From a virus, in the IMG/VR virus record IMGVR_UViG_3300027911_000048, positions 1 to 30,099 of that record: DNA of 30,099 bases. One strand, written 5' to 3'. Below are positions 14,896 through 22,189 of the stretch, piece by piece; positions within the stretch are counted from its first letter, which is position 1, and each line of letters begins with the position of its first letter. Both the position numbers and the translations under genes were made by a program. The notes under the pieces were generated by a model. It had not been told where the DNA came from and made no database searches. It saw only the letters and a list, made by a program, of their open reading frames with translations.

Positions 14896-16281
14896 ATGAG
14901 TTTTATTTGGATGCTAATATTAGCAGCTATAACTATAGCTGGTGCTGCAGAATTTTTTAGTGTATATGGTCTCGCTCATACGTTCAGTGGCGTATTCTGG
15001 TCTGTTGTTATTATGGGTGGTGCTCTTGGTTTTGGAAAGCTTGTCGGACTATCATTCCTTTATCGTTATTGGAAACAGACACCAATTGTTCTTCGCACAT
15101 ACTTGACGGTTGGTATTATCAGTTTGATGATTTTAACATCGGTTGGTATCTTCGGATATATGAGTGCTGGATATCAACAAGATAGCCTTCCGTTGAAGCA
15201 AATGAACGAACAAATCACACTGTTGCAAGGCGAGAAAGATCGTCTCATTGATCGTAAGAAACAAATCGACGACCTGCTTGCAAAGGCACCAGCTATCAGC
15301 GCGACAACAAATAAGAACGGTGAGATCGATCCAAACGCAACTCGTGCCATTAATGCTGCAACTCGTGCTCGTGAACAAGCTAATGCTCAGTATAAAGTTG
15401 AGCAACGTGAAGCAACACAGCGGATTACAGAACTTGATAAACAGCTGCTTACGTTAAAGCAGCAACAAATTGCAACAAATGTTCATATTGGTCCTATCAC
15501 ATACATTGCAGAAGCGTTTGGATTGTCTCCTGACAATGCGACAAAGTATCTTGTTTTGATGATCATTTTCGTTTTCGATCCTATGGCTGTTGCTCTTACG
15601 CTTGCTGCCAATATTGCAATTCGGATTCGCGAAGAAGAAAAGAAGAAGCCAAACGATCCAACTCTTGATCAAATGCTCGAAAAGTTTGATCCGGAAAAGC
15701 ATAATGGTCAAGAGGAACCTGCTCGTCCAGTTATGGAATATAAAGTAGAAGAAGCAACACCAGAAATGAAGGAAGCGATTGACTTTCTAATGGACGATGA
15801 GCCATCAAAAGGAATCAATATGGAGGCTCCTCTTGGACCATCTGCAACAGAATGGACGCAAGAGAAACAAGACGAATTGAAAGAAGTCTTATCAAGATAT
15901 TATCCTGTTGACGAAAACGATAAGCGGTTTGAGGCAGCTACGCCAGCACCAGAACAAGAGGTGGTTCAGGCAGTTACTGAGGACGTTCCCGTTACTAAGG
16001 AGGTGATTGAACAAATCCCAGAAGCGGCACCGAGCGCGGAAGAACCCAAGCAATCTGAGCCACCTCTTGCTCCACAGCCAGCACCAACGAATGATATGAC
16101 ACATGTAATTAGTGGAATGGATACAAGCACTGGAAACAAGATAATGGAGCTCCTTCAACATTATCGTGCACTTGCAACTAAGCAATCCGATGGTTATTCG
16201 TTGAACGAAACAGAACGTTGGGAACTCTCTCAACTTCGCAGACTCTTGCACGACAAAGGGTTTGCAGCCTACCTTGACTAA
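14896..16281 (+). CDS. Membrane protein with multiple helices, central coiled coil and long acidic tail
   Basis: ATG 14896 is preferred over GTG 14893 because the AAAGGAGC site lies at better distance. Residues 1-23, about 33-57 and 68-92 are hydrophobic membrane helices, followed by a coiled coil (about 100-195, with LKQMNEQITLLQGEKDRLIDRKKQID). A fourth hydrophobic segment follows, with YLVLMIIFVFDPMAVALTLAANIA (about 215-240). The C-terminal 210 residues are acidic and Pro/Glu-rich. The FVFDP-(M/L)-A-V motif after a coiled coil occurs in uncharacterised membrane proteins of T4-like phages, as far as I can recall. Location is the inner membrane. Function is unknown; anchoring of replication or lysis-timing/superinfection roles are possible. 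Its last codons contain the -35 box of the clamp-loader promoter. Confidence 0.75.
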   Translation: MSFIWMLILAAITIAGAAEFFSVYGLAHTFSGVFWSVVIMGGALGFGKLVGLSFLYRYWKQTPIVLRTYLTVGIISLMILTSVGIFGYMSAGYQQDSLPLKQMNEQITLLQGEKDRLIDRKKQIDDLLAKAPAISATTNKNGEIDPNATRAINAATRAREQANAQYKVEQREATQRITELDKQLLTLKQQQIATNVHIGPITYIAEAFGLSPDNATKYLVLMIIFVFDPMAVALTLAANIAIRIREEEKKKPNDPTLDQMLEKFDPEKHNGQEEPARPVMEYKVEEATPEMKEAIDFLMDDEPSKGINMEAPLGPSATEWTQEKQDELKEVLSRYYPVDENDKRFEAATPAPEQEVVQAVTEDVPVTKEVIEQIPEAAPSAEEPKQSEPPLAPQPAPTNDMTHVISGMDTSTGNKIMELLQHYRALATKQSDGYSLNETERWELSQLRRLLHDKGFAAYLD

Positions 16282-16302
16282 CCTCATTGGACATAGTATA
16301 AT
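16274..16302 (+). promoter_or_regulatory. Near-consensus sigma70 promoter for the clamp-loader operon
   Basis: TTGACT at 16274-16279 (inside the end of the membrane-protein gene), a 17-base spacer and a perfect TATAAT at 16297-16302. An AAAGGGA ribosome site and ATG 16329 follow. This should be one of the strongest host-type promoters in the window. Confidence 0.88.
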
Positions 16303-16328
16303 TCCTGTACGATATAAAGGGAAATTCT

Positions 16329-17258
16329 ATGTCCAATAATAAACTTTGGGTCGAAAAATATCGACCAAAGACAGTCGATCAATACGTCTTTCAAGATGCA
16401 AACCTTCGTGCAAACGTTGATCAATGGATCAAAGAAAAGACAATTCCACATCTGCTATTATCAGGCGTTCAAGGGAGTGGCAAGACGACGCTCGCGTTTA
16501 TATTGATCAATGCGATGGGTTTGGATCAGTCAGACATTCTTATTATCAATGCATCAGATGAAAACAATGTTGACACGATGCGCGAGAAGATTAAAGGATT
16601 TGTTACGTCTTGGGCAATGGGTCCATTCAAGGTTGTTCTTCTTGAAGAGGCAGATGCAATGTCTCATCCTGCACAAGGGATCTTACGTCGATTGATGGAG
16701 GAATTCTCTGATACGAGTCGATTCATTTTGACTTGTAATTACGACAACAAGATCATTCCTGCGATTAAATCACGGTGCCAACAATTTCATTTCAAGAGTC
16801 CAAACAAAGACGATATTCTTGCATATCTCGTTGGTATACTCGACGATGAAAACGTATCCTTCAAACTCCCATTACTCCATAAGTATATAGCATACGCATA
16901 TCCAGATATTCGGAAGATTGTAAATGCAATGCAGCAAAATTGCATTGACGGTAAGCTAACAGCTCCTCAATCTGATGCAGAAGCAGGTGATTATAAATTT
17001 CAGCTTCTCGATCTAATTGAAAATGATAAGTGGCAAGACGCTCGTAAGTTGCTGTGTGGTAATGTTGCAAACGACGAATGGGAAGGCGTATATCGATTCC
17101 TGTATGAAAACTTGGATCGTGCTCCTCGGTTTGCTCCAAAGGATGCCTGGGAACAAGGAATTGTAATTATTGCTGATCATCTATACAAGGATGGTCTTGT
17201 ATCAGACCGCGAGATTAATGCTGCAGCAATGTTGATTGAGTTGGGGAAGGTGCCGTAA
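16329..17258 (+). CDS. 44: Clamp loader large subunit, gp44 family (AAA+ ATPase)
   Basis: A 309-residue protein near T4 gp44 length. WVEKYRPKTVDQYVFQD (7-23) is the classic RFC/gp44 opening. Walker A is GVQGSGKT (46-53). The Walker B region reads VVLLEEAD (102-109), with Glu where most clamp loaders have the first Asp of DEAD. LTCNY (134-138) is sensor 1 and SRC (148-150) carries the arginine finger. A helical collar fills the C-terminus. With gp62 it loads the sliding clamp gp45 using ATP. It starts an overlapping operon that continues to 20213, and its stop overlaps the next start (TAATG). Confidence 0.93.
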   Translation: MSNNKLWVEKYRPKTVDQYVFQDANLRANVDQWIKEKTIPHLLLSGVQGSGKTTLAFILINAMGLDQSDILIINASDENNVDTMREKIKGFVTSWAMGPFKVVLLEEADAMSHPAQGILRRLMEEFSDTSRFILTCNYDNKIIPAIKSRCQQFHFKSPNKDDILAYLVGILDDENVSFKLPLLHKYIAYAYPDIRKIVNAMQQNCIDGKLTAPQSDAEAGDYKFQLLDLIENDKWQDARKLLCGNVANDEWEGVYRFLYENLDRAPRFAPKDAWEQGIVIIADHLYKDGLVSDREINAAAMLIELGKVP

Positions 17259-17674
17259 TGGGAGAAGACGAAATCGAAGGCACCGTTTGGGATCCAAACG
17301 AAGAAATAGACGTAGGAGACTGGTCGCTTGATACATCAGGTAATACTGTTCCACTAACAACATTACCGTCCAACTGTTCAGGCGTTGCGATGCAATCCCC
17401 AATGACTCCACCTACGATGGTGATTGCTGGAACTGATCCTGCGTTCGATAGAATGATCACAATTAATGACGACGATGGTAATGTGCTCGTTGAGATTATG
17501 AAAACCGGAAAGATTAAATTTCATGACATATACGAACCGGATACGACAGCAAGAATATTTTGGAATGCAATAACAATGCGTGGTAAGCAATTCTATACAT
17601 TGATGAAACAAAACGAGGATCTTGAACGAGAAGTACAAAACCTAAAACAACAATTACAGGAGAAGATGCGATGA
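17258..17674 (+). CDS. Hypothetical phage protein with a beta module and C-terminal coiled coil
   Basis: A 138-residue protein translationally coupled to gp44 by one-base overlap. The first 65 residues are acidic and low-complexity. Residues about 66-106 (MITINDDDGNVLVEIMKTGKIKFHD...EPDTTARIFWNAI) form a recognisable unit I associate with uncharacterised phage proteins: two short strands around D-G-x-V-L-V-x-I-x-x-x-G-x-I-x-F followed by a helix with PD-x-(A/T)-AR-x-FW. A coiled coil (NEDLEREVQNLKQQLQEKM) ends it. It may present the strand module as an adaptor, but its function is unknown. Location inside the clamp-loader operon hints at a replication-linked role. Confidence 0.75.
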   Translation: MGEDEIEGTVWDPNEEIDVGDWSLDTSGNTVPLTTLPSNCSGVAMQSPMTPPTMVIAGTDPAFDRMITINDDDGNVLVEIMKTGKIKFHDIYEPDTTARIFWNAITMRGKQFYTLMKQNEDLEREVQNLKQQLQEKMR

Positions 17675-18300
17675 GCACAAAATCACAAACAGGCGACTAT
17701 AATCTATATCGACCAACCAGCCAACTTGGCACAGGTCCAACATATGTCATTCCATACACAAACGTTTTTGGCAATCCATCAACGTATGCATTTGGTCCTC
17801 CTGCTACGTACAGCTTAACAAGCCCATTTTATTACCTCGATACGCGTAGTAGTCTAACTGCAGAAATTGAAAGACTCCAAGCACGAGTAACAGAACTTGA
17901 AAATAAATTACAAGAGGCAGAGGAGACTATTGATCTTATGTCATATGTTAAATCAATTTCAACTCCAGTACCAGTATCGCAATTCTATTATGATAATCCT
18001 GACTTGGTAACGTCATCATTTGATGTCGATCTCGCAGAGCTAAAGAAAGCAATCGATCAACTAAATGAAATGCACCAATCTGTTGCAAAACACAACGATC
18101 CATCGTTTCCAGACGATGACGATGATTATAGTATGGACGGTTGCCAATGCGATCAGGGCACAGAACTTCAACTCGATCTAAATCTTGATGATTGGATTCG
18201 TGCAGTAAAGGAAGAAGAGAAGCGACAAGAACAAGCAACAAAGACACCGGAGCAAGTTGCAAATGAAGCATATGAGCGTTCAATGAGAGGTTTTCGATAA
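17671..18300 (+). CDS. Hypothetical coiled-coil protein
   Basis: A 209-residue protein starting in an ATGA overlap with the previous stop. Residues 1-55 are rich in Tyr, Pro, Gly, Ser and Thr (GTGPTYVIPYTNVFGNPSTYAF has a low-complexity look). Residues 58-95 form a coiled coil (SLTAEIERLQARVTELENKLQEAEETI). The region about 145-160 is acidic with DDDDD, and one CQC pair lies at about 154-156. I do not recognise it. The disordered aromatic N-terminus joined to a coiled coil could mediate assembly. Confidence 0.75.
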   Translation: MSTKSQTGDYNLYRPTSQLGTGPTYVIPYTNVFGNPSTYAFGPPATYSLTSPFYYLDTRSSLTAEIERLQARVTELENKLQEAEETIDLMSYVKSISTPVPVSQFYYDNPDLVTSSFDVDLAELKKAIDQLNEMHQSVAKHNDPSFPDDDDDYSMDGCQCDQGTELQLDLNLDDWIRAVKEEEKRQEQATKTPEQVANEAYERSMRGFR

Positions 18301-18337
18301 TAGTTGTAAGTGCGAAATACACATAAGGAGAATTACC

Positions 18338-18673
18338 GTGGCAAGACGCAAGAAACCAGAAGATGAAACAGATCAGCAAACAGCAGTCCGTCGCTTGAAG
18401 GATGCAATTGCCGACAAGAGCACGCGATCTGAAAAAGTATCATGGGATCGTAAGATGGACCTAATGGTCAAGAAAATATCAGAACTTCGTCCAATCGAGG
18501 ATGAAATTGTTCGTCTTCAATCACAGAAAATTCCATTATTTGATGAGATTGCTGCACTGCGCAATGAAATGGTTGAGTCCTGCACACATCCATTTACTCA
18601 CCTTACAGAAAAAGACGGAAAGATCATCTGTAAGTTTTGCAACCACACATTCGCTGTTGTGAACAATGGATAA
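18338..18673 (+). CDS. Coiled-coil protein with C-terminal zinc ribbon (first of two)
   Basis: The start is GTG 18338 with a good AAGGAG site seven bases upstream. The product has 111 residues: a basic N-terminus (ARRKKPED), a helical coiled-coil centre (EDEIVRLQSQKIPLFDEIAALRNEM), then C-T-H-P about 82-85 and C-K-F-C at about 98-101, a Cys/His...Cys-x-x-Cys zinc-binding pattern. The protein at 19130 has the same plan. It overlaps the probable gp62 gene by eight bases. It may bind DNA or a protein of the clamp-loader complex; this is inference from position. Confidence 0.7.
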   Translation: MARRKKPEDETDQQTAVRRLKDAIADKSTRSEKVSWDRKMDLMVKKISELRPIEDEIVRLQSQKIPLFDEIAALRNEMVESCTHPFTHLTEKDGKIICKFCNHTFAVVNNG

Positions 18674-19133
18674 GAAACTTGACTTGTTTAAGACGTTGGG
18701 GCAAATCGATCGTAAGAATTATCAAGCGTTTTCAGAGTTTGATGATGGGCAACGAAAAGAATTTGCACCGTACGTTTATCTCCGTTGGCTGTCGGGGACT
18801 TCGAACAAACAGCAAGTTGTTCTCCTAAATGAGTTCGTCAATCCTGTTGCCTTTTACTTCACATTGAAGGATCATTCGCACAAGGAATTATTATTCAAAC
18901 TAATGACAGTATGCACTTCTGGCTCGGGACAACGATATAGTTGGAGCATTCCTAAAAGAGCACAAGGTTCAAAACCATTGAGCAATCAAGTTGTCCGACA
19001 AGCATATCGTTATAATTTTCGTAAGGCAGAAGATGCACTGAAAGTTTTGACAGCAGAAGATGTCGTTGAGATGGCGGAGCAGCAGGGAAAGCAAAAGGAC
19101 GAGATCAAATTAATAACTAAGGAATGGAAATGA
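18666..19133 (+). CDS. 62: Probable clamp loader small subunit, gp62 family
   Basis: A 155-residue protein against 187 in T4. Gp62 proteins diverge strongly, but the order of features fits: FAPYVYLRWLSG (about 33-44) for T4 D-Y-S-K-F-M-V-x-x-x-L-S; a VLLNEFVN segment for the A-x-N-L-I stretch; HKELLFKLMTVCTSGSGQRYSW (about 71-92) for the x-x-N-Y-L-M-x-A-V-P-R-G-K-R-Y-x-K-W region; a helical QAYRYNFRKAEDAL segment; and an end with KQKDEIKLITKEW similar to the T4 gp62 C-terminus. It lies in the gp44 operon, three genes downstream rather than adjacent. Its start is coupled to the previous gene by an 8-base overlap. Reasonable but not certain. Confidence 0.6.
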   Translation: MDKKLDLFKTLGQIDRKNYQAFSEFDDGQRKEFAPYVYLRWLSGTSNKQQVVLLNEFVNPVAFYFTLKDHSHKELLFKLMTVCTSGSGQRYSWSIPKRAQGSKPLSNQVVRQAYRYNFRKAEDALKVLTAEDVVEMAEQQGKQKDEIKLITKEWK

Positions 19134-19513
19134 GAATTAATAAAACACCAGCACCAACAGTAGTCTCCCAGCGTCAATATCATCGCAGAAACTTTTTTCG
19201 TACGTTGAAAGAGTTTTGTGGAGACGTCGAGTTTAAGAATGGTGATATTCTTCACAAGAAGATCGAACTTCGTGCTGCAAAGACGAAGCATACAAAAATT
19301 GTTAATTTGCAAATGGAGATTGCTGAAAAGCAACAAGAATTGCTTGCACAGCAAGCAAAGTTGAAAGAAACGTGTCCTCACCCGTTGGAATATTTAATGC
19401 ACTGTGAAAAGTATACAGAAGATGAGTTTGGTTCTCACTCTGCAAATATGGACACGGAGTGGATTGAATGTGAACTGTGTGGAACACAAACACATGCTAC
19501 AACGCGGGTTTAA
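19130..19513 (+). CDS. Coiled-coil protein with C-terminal zinc ribbon (second of two)
   Basis: ATG 19130 forms an ATGA overlap with the gp62 stop and has AAGGA six bases upstream; ATG 19124, in frame, would leave almost no spacing. The product has about 127 residues: a basic N-terminus with RQYHRRNFFRTLKEF, a coiled coil (NLQMEIAEKQQELLAQQAKLK), then C-P-H-P and, about 28 residues later, C-E-L-C-G. The same coiled coil plus C-x-HP...CxxC plan appears in the protein at 18338, so the two may be ancient paralogues flanking gp62. Function unknown. Confidence 0.7.
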   Translation: MRINKTPAPTVVSQRQYHRRNFFRTLKEFCGDVEFKNGDILHKKIELRAAKTKHTKIVNLQMEIAEKQQELLAQQAKLKETCPHPLEYLMHCEKYTEDEFGSHSANMDTEWIECELCGTQTHATTRV

Positions 19514-19529
19514 TATTAATGAGAGGATT

Positions 19530-20213
19530 ATGAGCTCACGAGGCAAATGGACATGTAAGTTTTGTCACAAGCCTTTCGTTCTCGAACTTCGGTTTGAGGC
19601 GCATAAGTGTAAGCAAATGATCCGTCAAGAAGAAGCAAAGACGCCAGATGGTCAAATGGCGTACTATTACTATCAACTTTGGCTTCGTGCAACAAAGAAA
19701 AATCCACCACCGATTTCGTCGTTTATTTCGTCAAGATACTTTCGGACGTTTATGGAATTTGCAAGGTTCGTCAAGAGCGTCAACTTGCCCAAGCCTGAAA
19801 CGTTTATCAAACTAATGACAAGCAAGGACTTTACGCCAACGATGTGGCGATCTAATGACGTGTATGTGATCTATTTGGAATTTGTTGATAACAAACTACC
19901 GCCAATGAAGCACGTAGAATTGTCTGTTAAGACAATTCTTGACTATTGCGAAAAGAATGAAATTGAGACATCACAGTACTTTGAAACTATTAACCCAAAT
20001 GAAGTTATTCAGCTAATTCAAGCTCGTCAACTGTCTCCGTGGTTGCTATTATTGAGTAATTCGTTCAAGAAAATGTTCGCAGAACGAACAAGTCCTGAGC
20101 AAAAAGTAATTCTTGAAACGTTAATCCGTCCCGAAACGTGGGGCGAAAAGATTGCAGAACGTGCAGAAGACGTCAACCGGATAAAGGTCCTGATCAAAGA
20201 GTTGTCCGTATAA
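19530..20213 (+). CDS. Zinc-finger protein with helical body, possibly gp59-like helicase loader
   Basis: The start is ATG 19530 with a GAGAGGA site; in-frame ATGs upstream lie inside the previous gene. The product has 227 residues. The first 30 contain C-K-F-C and H-K-C spaced as a C2H2/C2HC finger (WTCKFC...FEAHKC). The rest is all-helical. The pattern around FTPTMWRSNDVYVIYLEFVD (about 108-127), TILDYCEKNEI and LSPWLLLLSNSFKKMF (about 168-183) loosely follows the gp59 helicase-loader layout in T4. Position at the end of the clamp-loader operon would suit a replisome assembly factor. The gp59 idea is weak; the zinc finger and helical content are directly visible. Confidence 0.4.
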   Translation: MSSRGKWTCKFCHKPFVLELRFEAHKCKQMIRQEEAKTPDGQMAYYYYQLWLRATKKNPPPISSFISSRYFRTFMEFARFVKSVNLPKPETFIKLMTSKDFTPTMWRSNDVYVIYLEFVDNKLPPMKHVELSVKTILDYCEKNEIETSQYFETINPNEVIQLIQARQLSPWLLLLSNSFKKMFAERTSPEQKVILETLIRPETWGEKIAERAEDVNRIKVLIKELSV

Positions 20214-20233
20214 ATAGGAGATAAACCTATTTA
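20209..20233 (+). promoter_or_regulatory. T4-type late promoter overlapping a perfect inverted repeat
   Basis: TATAAATA at 20209-20216 is the exact T4 late promoter sequence, 31 bases before the fibre start at 20247. Bases 20211-20218 (TAAATAGG) and 20226-20233 (CCTATTTA) form a perfect 8-bp inverted repeat. A late sigma factor of gp55 type is expected but not in this window. Confidence 0.75.
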
Positions 20234-20246
20234 ATGGACAACACGC

Positions 20247-22178
20247 ATGTCAAATTACACGCTTGCCTTTTCTGATCCGCTAAAAACGACAATATCGTTG
20301 AATTCTTCTGGTGCTGGCTTCATTGGACCAGTTGGTTCAACATCGTCGCCAGTATTGAATATATCATTAGCGCTGTATGGCCAGAACCACACACAGTGGG
20401 GCAGTGGGTTTGATAATAACCAACTATACCTGCTTGAAAGCTTTGCTGGTGCATCAACACCTCCGTCTCCAGTAGAAGGACAAATTTGGTATACAGTTCG
20501 TGCATATCGTTATTGCACAGCCAACAGCACATGGTATTTTTGGAATTACACATTGCAGACGTGGTCGACAATGTCAACGCCACCATCATATGCAAATTTT
20601 GCTTCATTTCCAACGTCAGCAGTAATTAACTCATATGCTCGTGCTACAGACACTGGTGCTTTATATCAGTTTATTCAACAAGGCGCGCCGAATAATTTAA
20701 CAGCTCCTGCATGGATCCAACGCCGTTATGATACCGTTCCTGCTGATCCAACAACAATCGTTGGTTCGCCAAACTACTATCCAACGTCATATGTTCGTTA
20801 TTACAACACAGGTCGTGGTTGGGTTAATCCATCGCTTGTTACTTCTGTTACAGCAACAGCAGATATTCCATATGGAAATCGTGGCGTTGTTGATGGAGAA
20901 ATTTGGTTTGACTCAACAAAAGGTGTGATGTCGTTATACGACGGTCTTACTGGTCTACCTCGTCCAGTAATTGATCCAAACGTTGCATCGCCAATCTTTG
21001 TTCCAACAACCGGTGGTACAATTACATCTGGCACGTTGACAATTTCTTCATTGACAGCAAATTCTTTTATATATTCTGGTGCAGGTGGTACATTGACAAC
21101 AACTACTGCACCAACAAATAGTCAAGTTCTTGTTGGTAGATCGGGACTTGCACCAGTAGCAATGACACTACAAGCTGGCACAGGAATGAATTTGAATAAT
21201 ACAGGTGCGGCAATAATTTTTAATAATACTGGTGTTACTGCACTTAATAATTTTGGCGGTTTGAATATTTCTGCATCAACAGGTAGCATCAACATTTCTA
21301 ACGCTGGTGTCCTTACTTTTAATACAAGGGCAGGTGCTGTTACATTAACGTCTACTGATGTTACATCAGCTCTTGGATATACTCCTTATAATCCGGCATC
21401 TGGCGTCGTTACCAGCGTAAATGCTGTTTCAGGAAATTCAGGAATTTCTGTATCTGGCGGTCCAATTACAACATCAGGAACTCTTACAATATCAGGAAAT
21501 CTTTTCACGAGCGGTGCACAAGGTGATGTACCAGCATCGGGTGGTGGAACAACAAATTATTTGCGAGCCGATGGTGGTTGGCATTCAGCATTGCAGACAG
21601 CAACTATTACAGCAGGTGCAGGTCTATCTGGCGGTGGAACAATAAGTGGTTCTGGCGGATCTGTTACGTTAAACAACACTGGCGTCACAGCAATCTATGC
21701 TGGTACGAATATTTCTGTTTCTGCTAACACCGGTGGTGTTACAGTCAATAGTACAGCAGTTGCACCAACATCATCTGTACATTGGAGTTATGGAAACGTC
21801 TTACAAAATACAGGAAGTAATTCTGTGTTGAATTTTCAATCTGCTAATAGTAGTCCTGTTGGATTATCAAGTTACTCAGGTGGTACAGTAGTTGTTGGTA
21901 CTTCAGGCTATTATTTCATAAGTGCGAATGTTACTGTTGGATATAATGGCGGCGCTAGTGGAGCAGGAAGCCATATACAAGTTTTCATCAATGGTGCTGG
22001 ACAATATGCACAAAACCGATGGACAGAAAACAACAACACAGGCGAGTGGAGTTCTCTATCTGTATCAGGAATATTCTATGTTTATGCAGGACAGACAATA
22101 GCAATTCATTATACAAATGAATATAATTGCTACTGCTTTGGTGGATATGGGTCGTTCTGTGGTTTCAGAATTGCATAA
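20247..22178 (+). CDS. Tail fibre protein with shared attachment domain and C1q-like tip
   Basis: A 643-residue protein and the first of three tandem fibres sharing an N-terminal domain of about 75 residues: Y-x-(I/L)-x-(F/Y)-(S/T)-(D/E), a Gly/Ser stretch, L-x-L-x-G-x-G-x-x-x-x-G, and finally P-P-x-P-x-x-GQ-x-W-(Y/F). This domain presumably plugs into the baseplate or a connector. The middle (about 250-500) is Gly/Thr/Ser/Asn beta-rich. The last 130 residues have strands resembling a C1q/TNF-like jelly roll (SGYYFISANVTVGYNGG; GIFYVYAGQTIAIHY), a common receptor-binding tip. The start at 20247 has only a weak GGA ribosome site; an out-of-frame ATG lies 13 bases upstream. Expressed late from TATAAATA. 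Confidence 0.8.
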   Translation: MSNYTLAFSDPLKTTISLNSSGAGFIGPVGSTSSPVLNISLALYGQNHTQWGSGFDNNQLYLLESFAGASTPPSPVEGQIWYTVRAYRYCTANSTWYFWNYTLQTWSTMSTPPSYANFASFPTSAVINSYARATDTGALYQFIQQGAPNNLTAPAWIQRRYDTVPADPTTIVGSPNYYPTSYVRYYNTGRGWVNPSLVTSVTATADIPYGNRGVVDGEIWFDSTKGVMSLYDGLTGLPRPVIDPNVASPIFVPTTGGTITSGTLTISSLTANSFIYSGAGGTLTTTTAPTNSQVLVGRSGLAPVAMTLQAGTGMNLNNTGAAIIFNNTGVTALNNFGGLNISASTGSINISNAGVLTFNTRAGAVTLTSTDVTSALGYTPYNPASGVVTSVNAVSGNSGISVSGGPITTSGTLTISGNLFTSGAQGDVPASGGGTTNYLRADGGWHSALQTATITAGAGLSGGGTISGSGGSVTLNNTGVTAIYAGTNISVSANTGGVTVNSTAVAPTSSVHWSYGNVLQNTGSNSVLNFQSANSSPVGLSSYSGGTVVVGTSGYYFISANVTVGYNGGASGAGSHIQVFINGAGQYAQNRWTENNNTGEWSSLSVSGIFYVYAGQTIAIHYTNEYNCYCFGGYGSFCGFRIA

Positions 22179-22189
22179 GAGGAAATATA

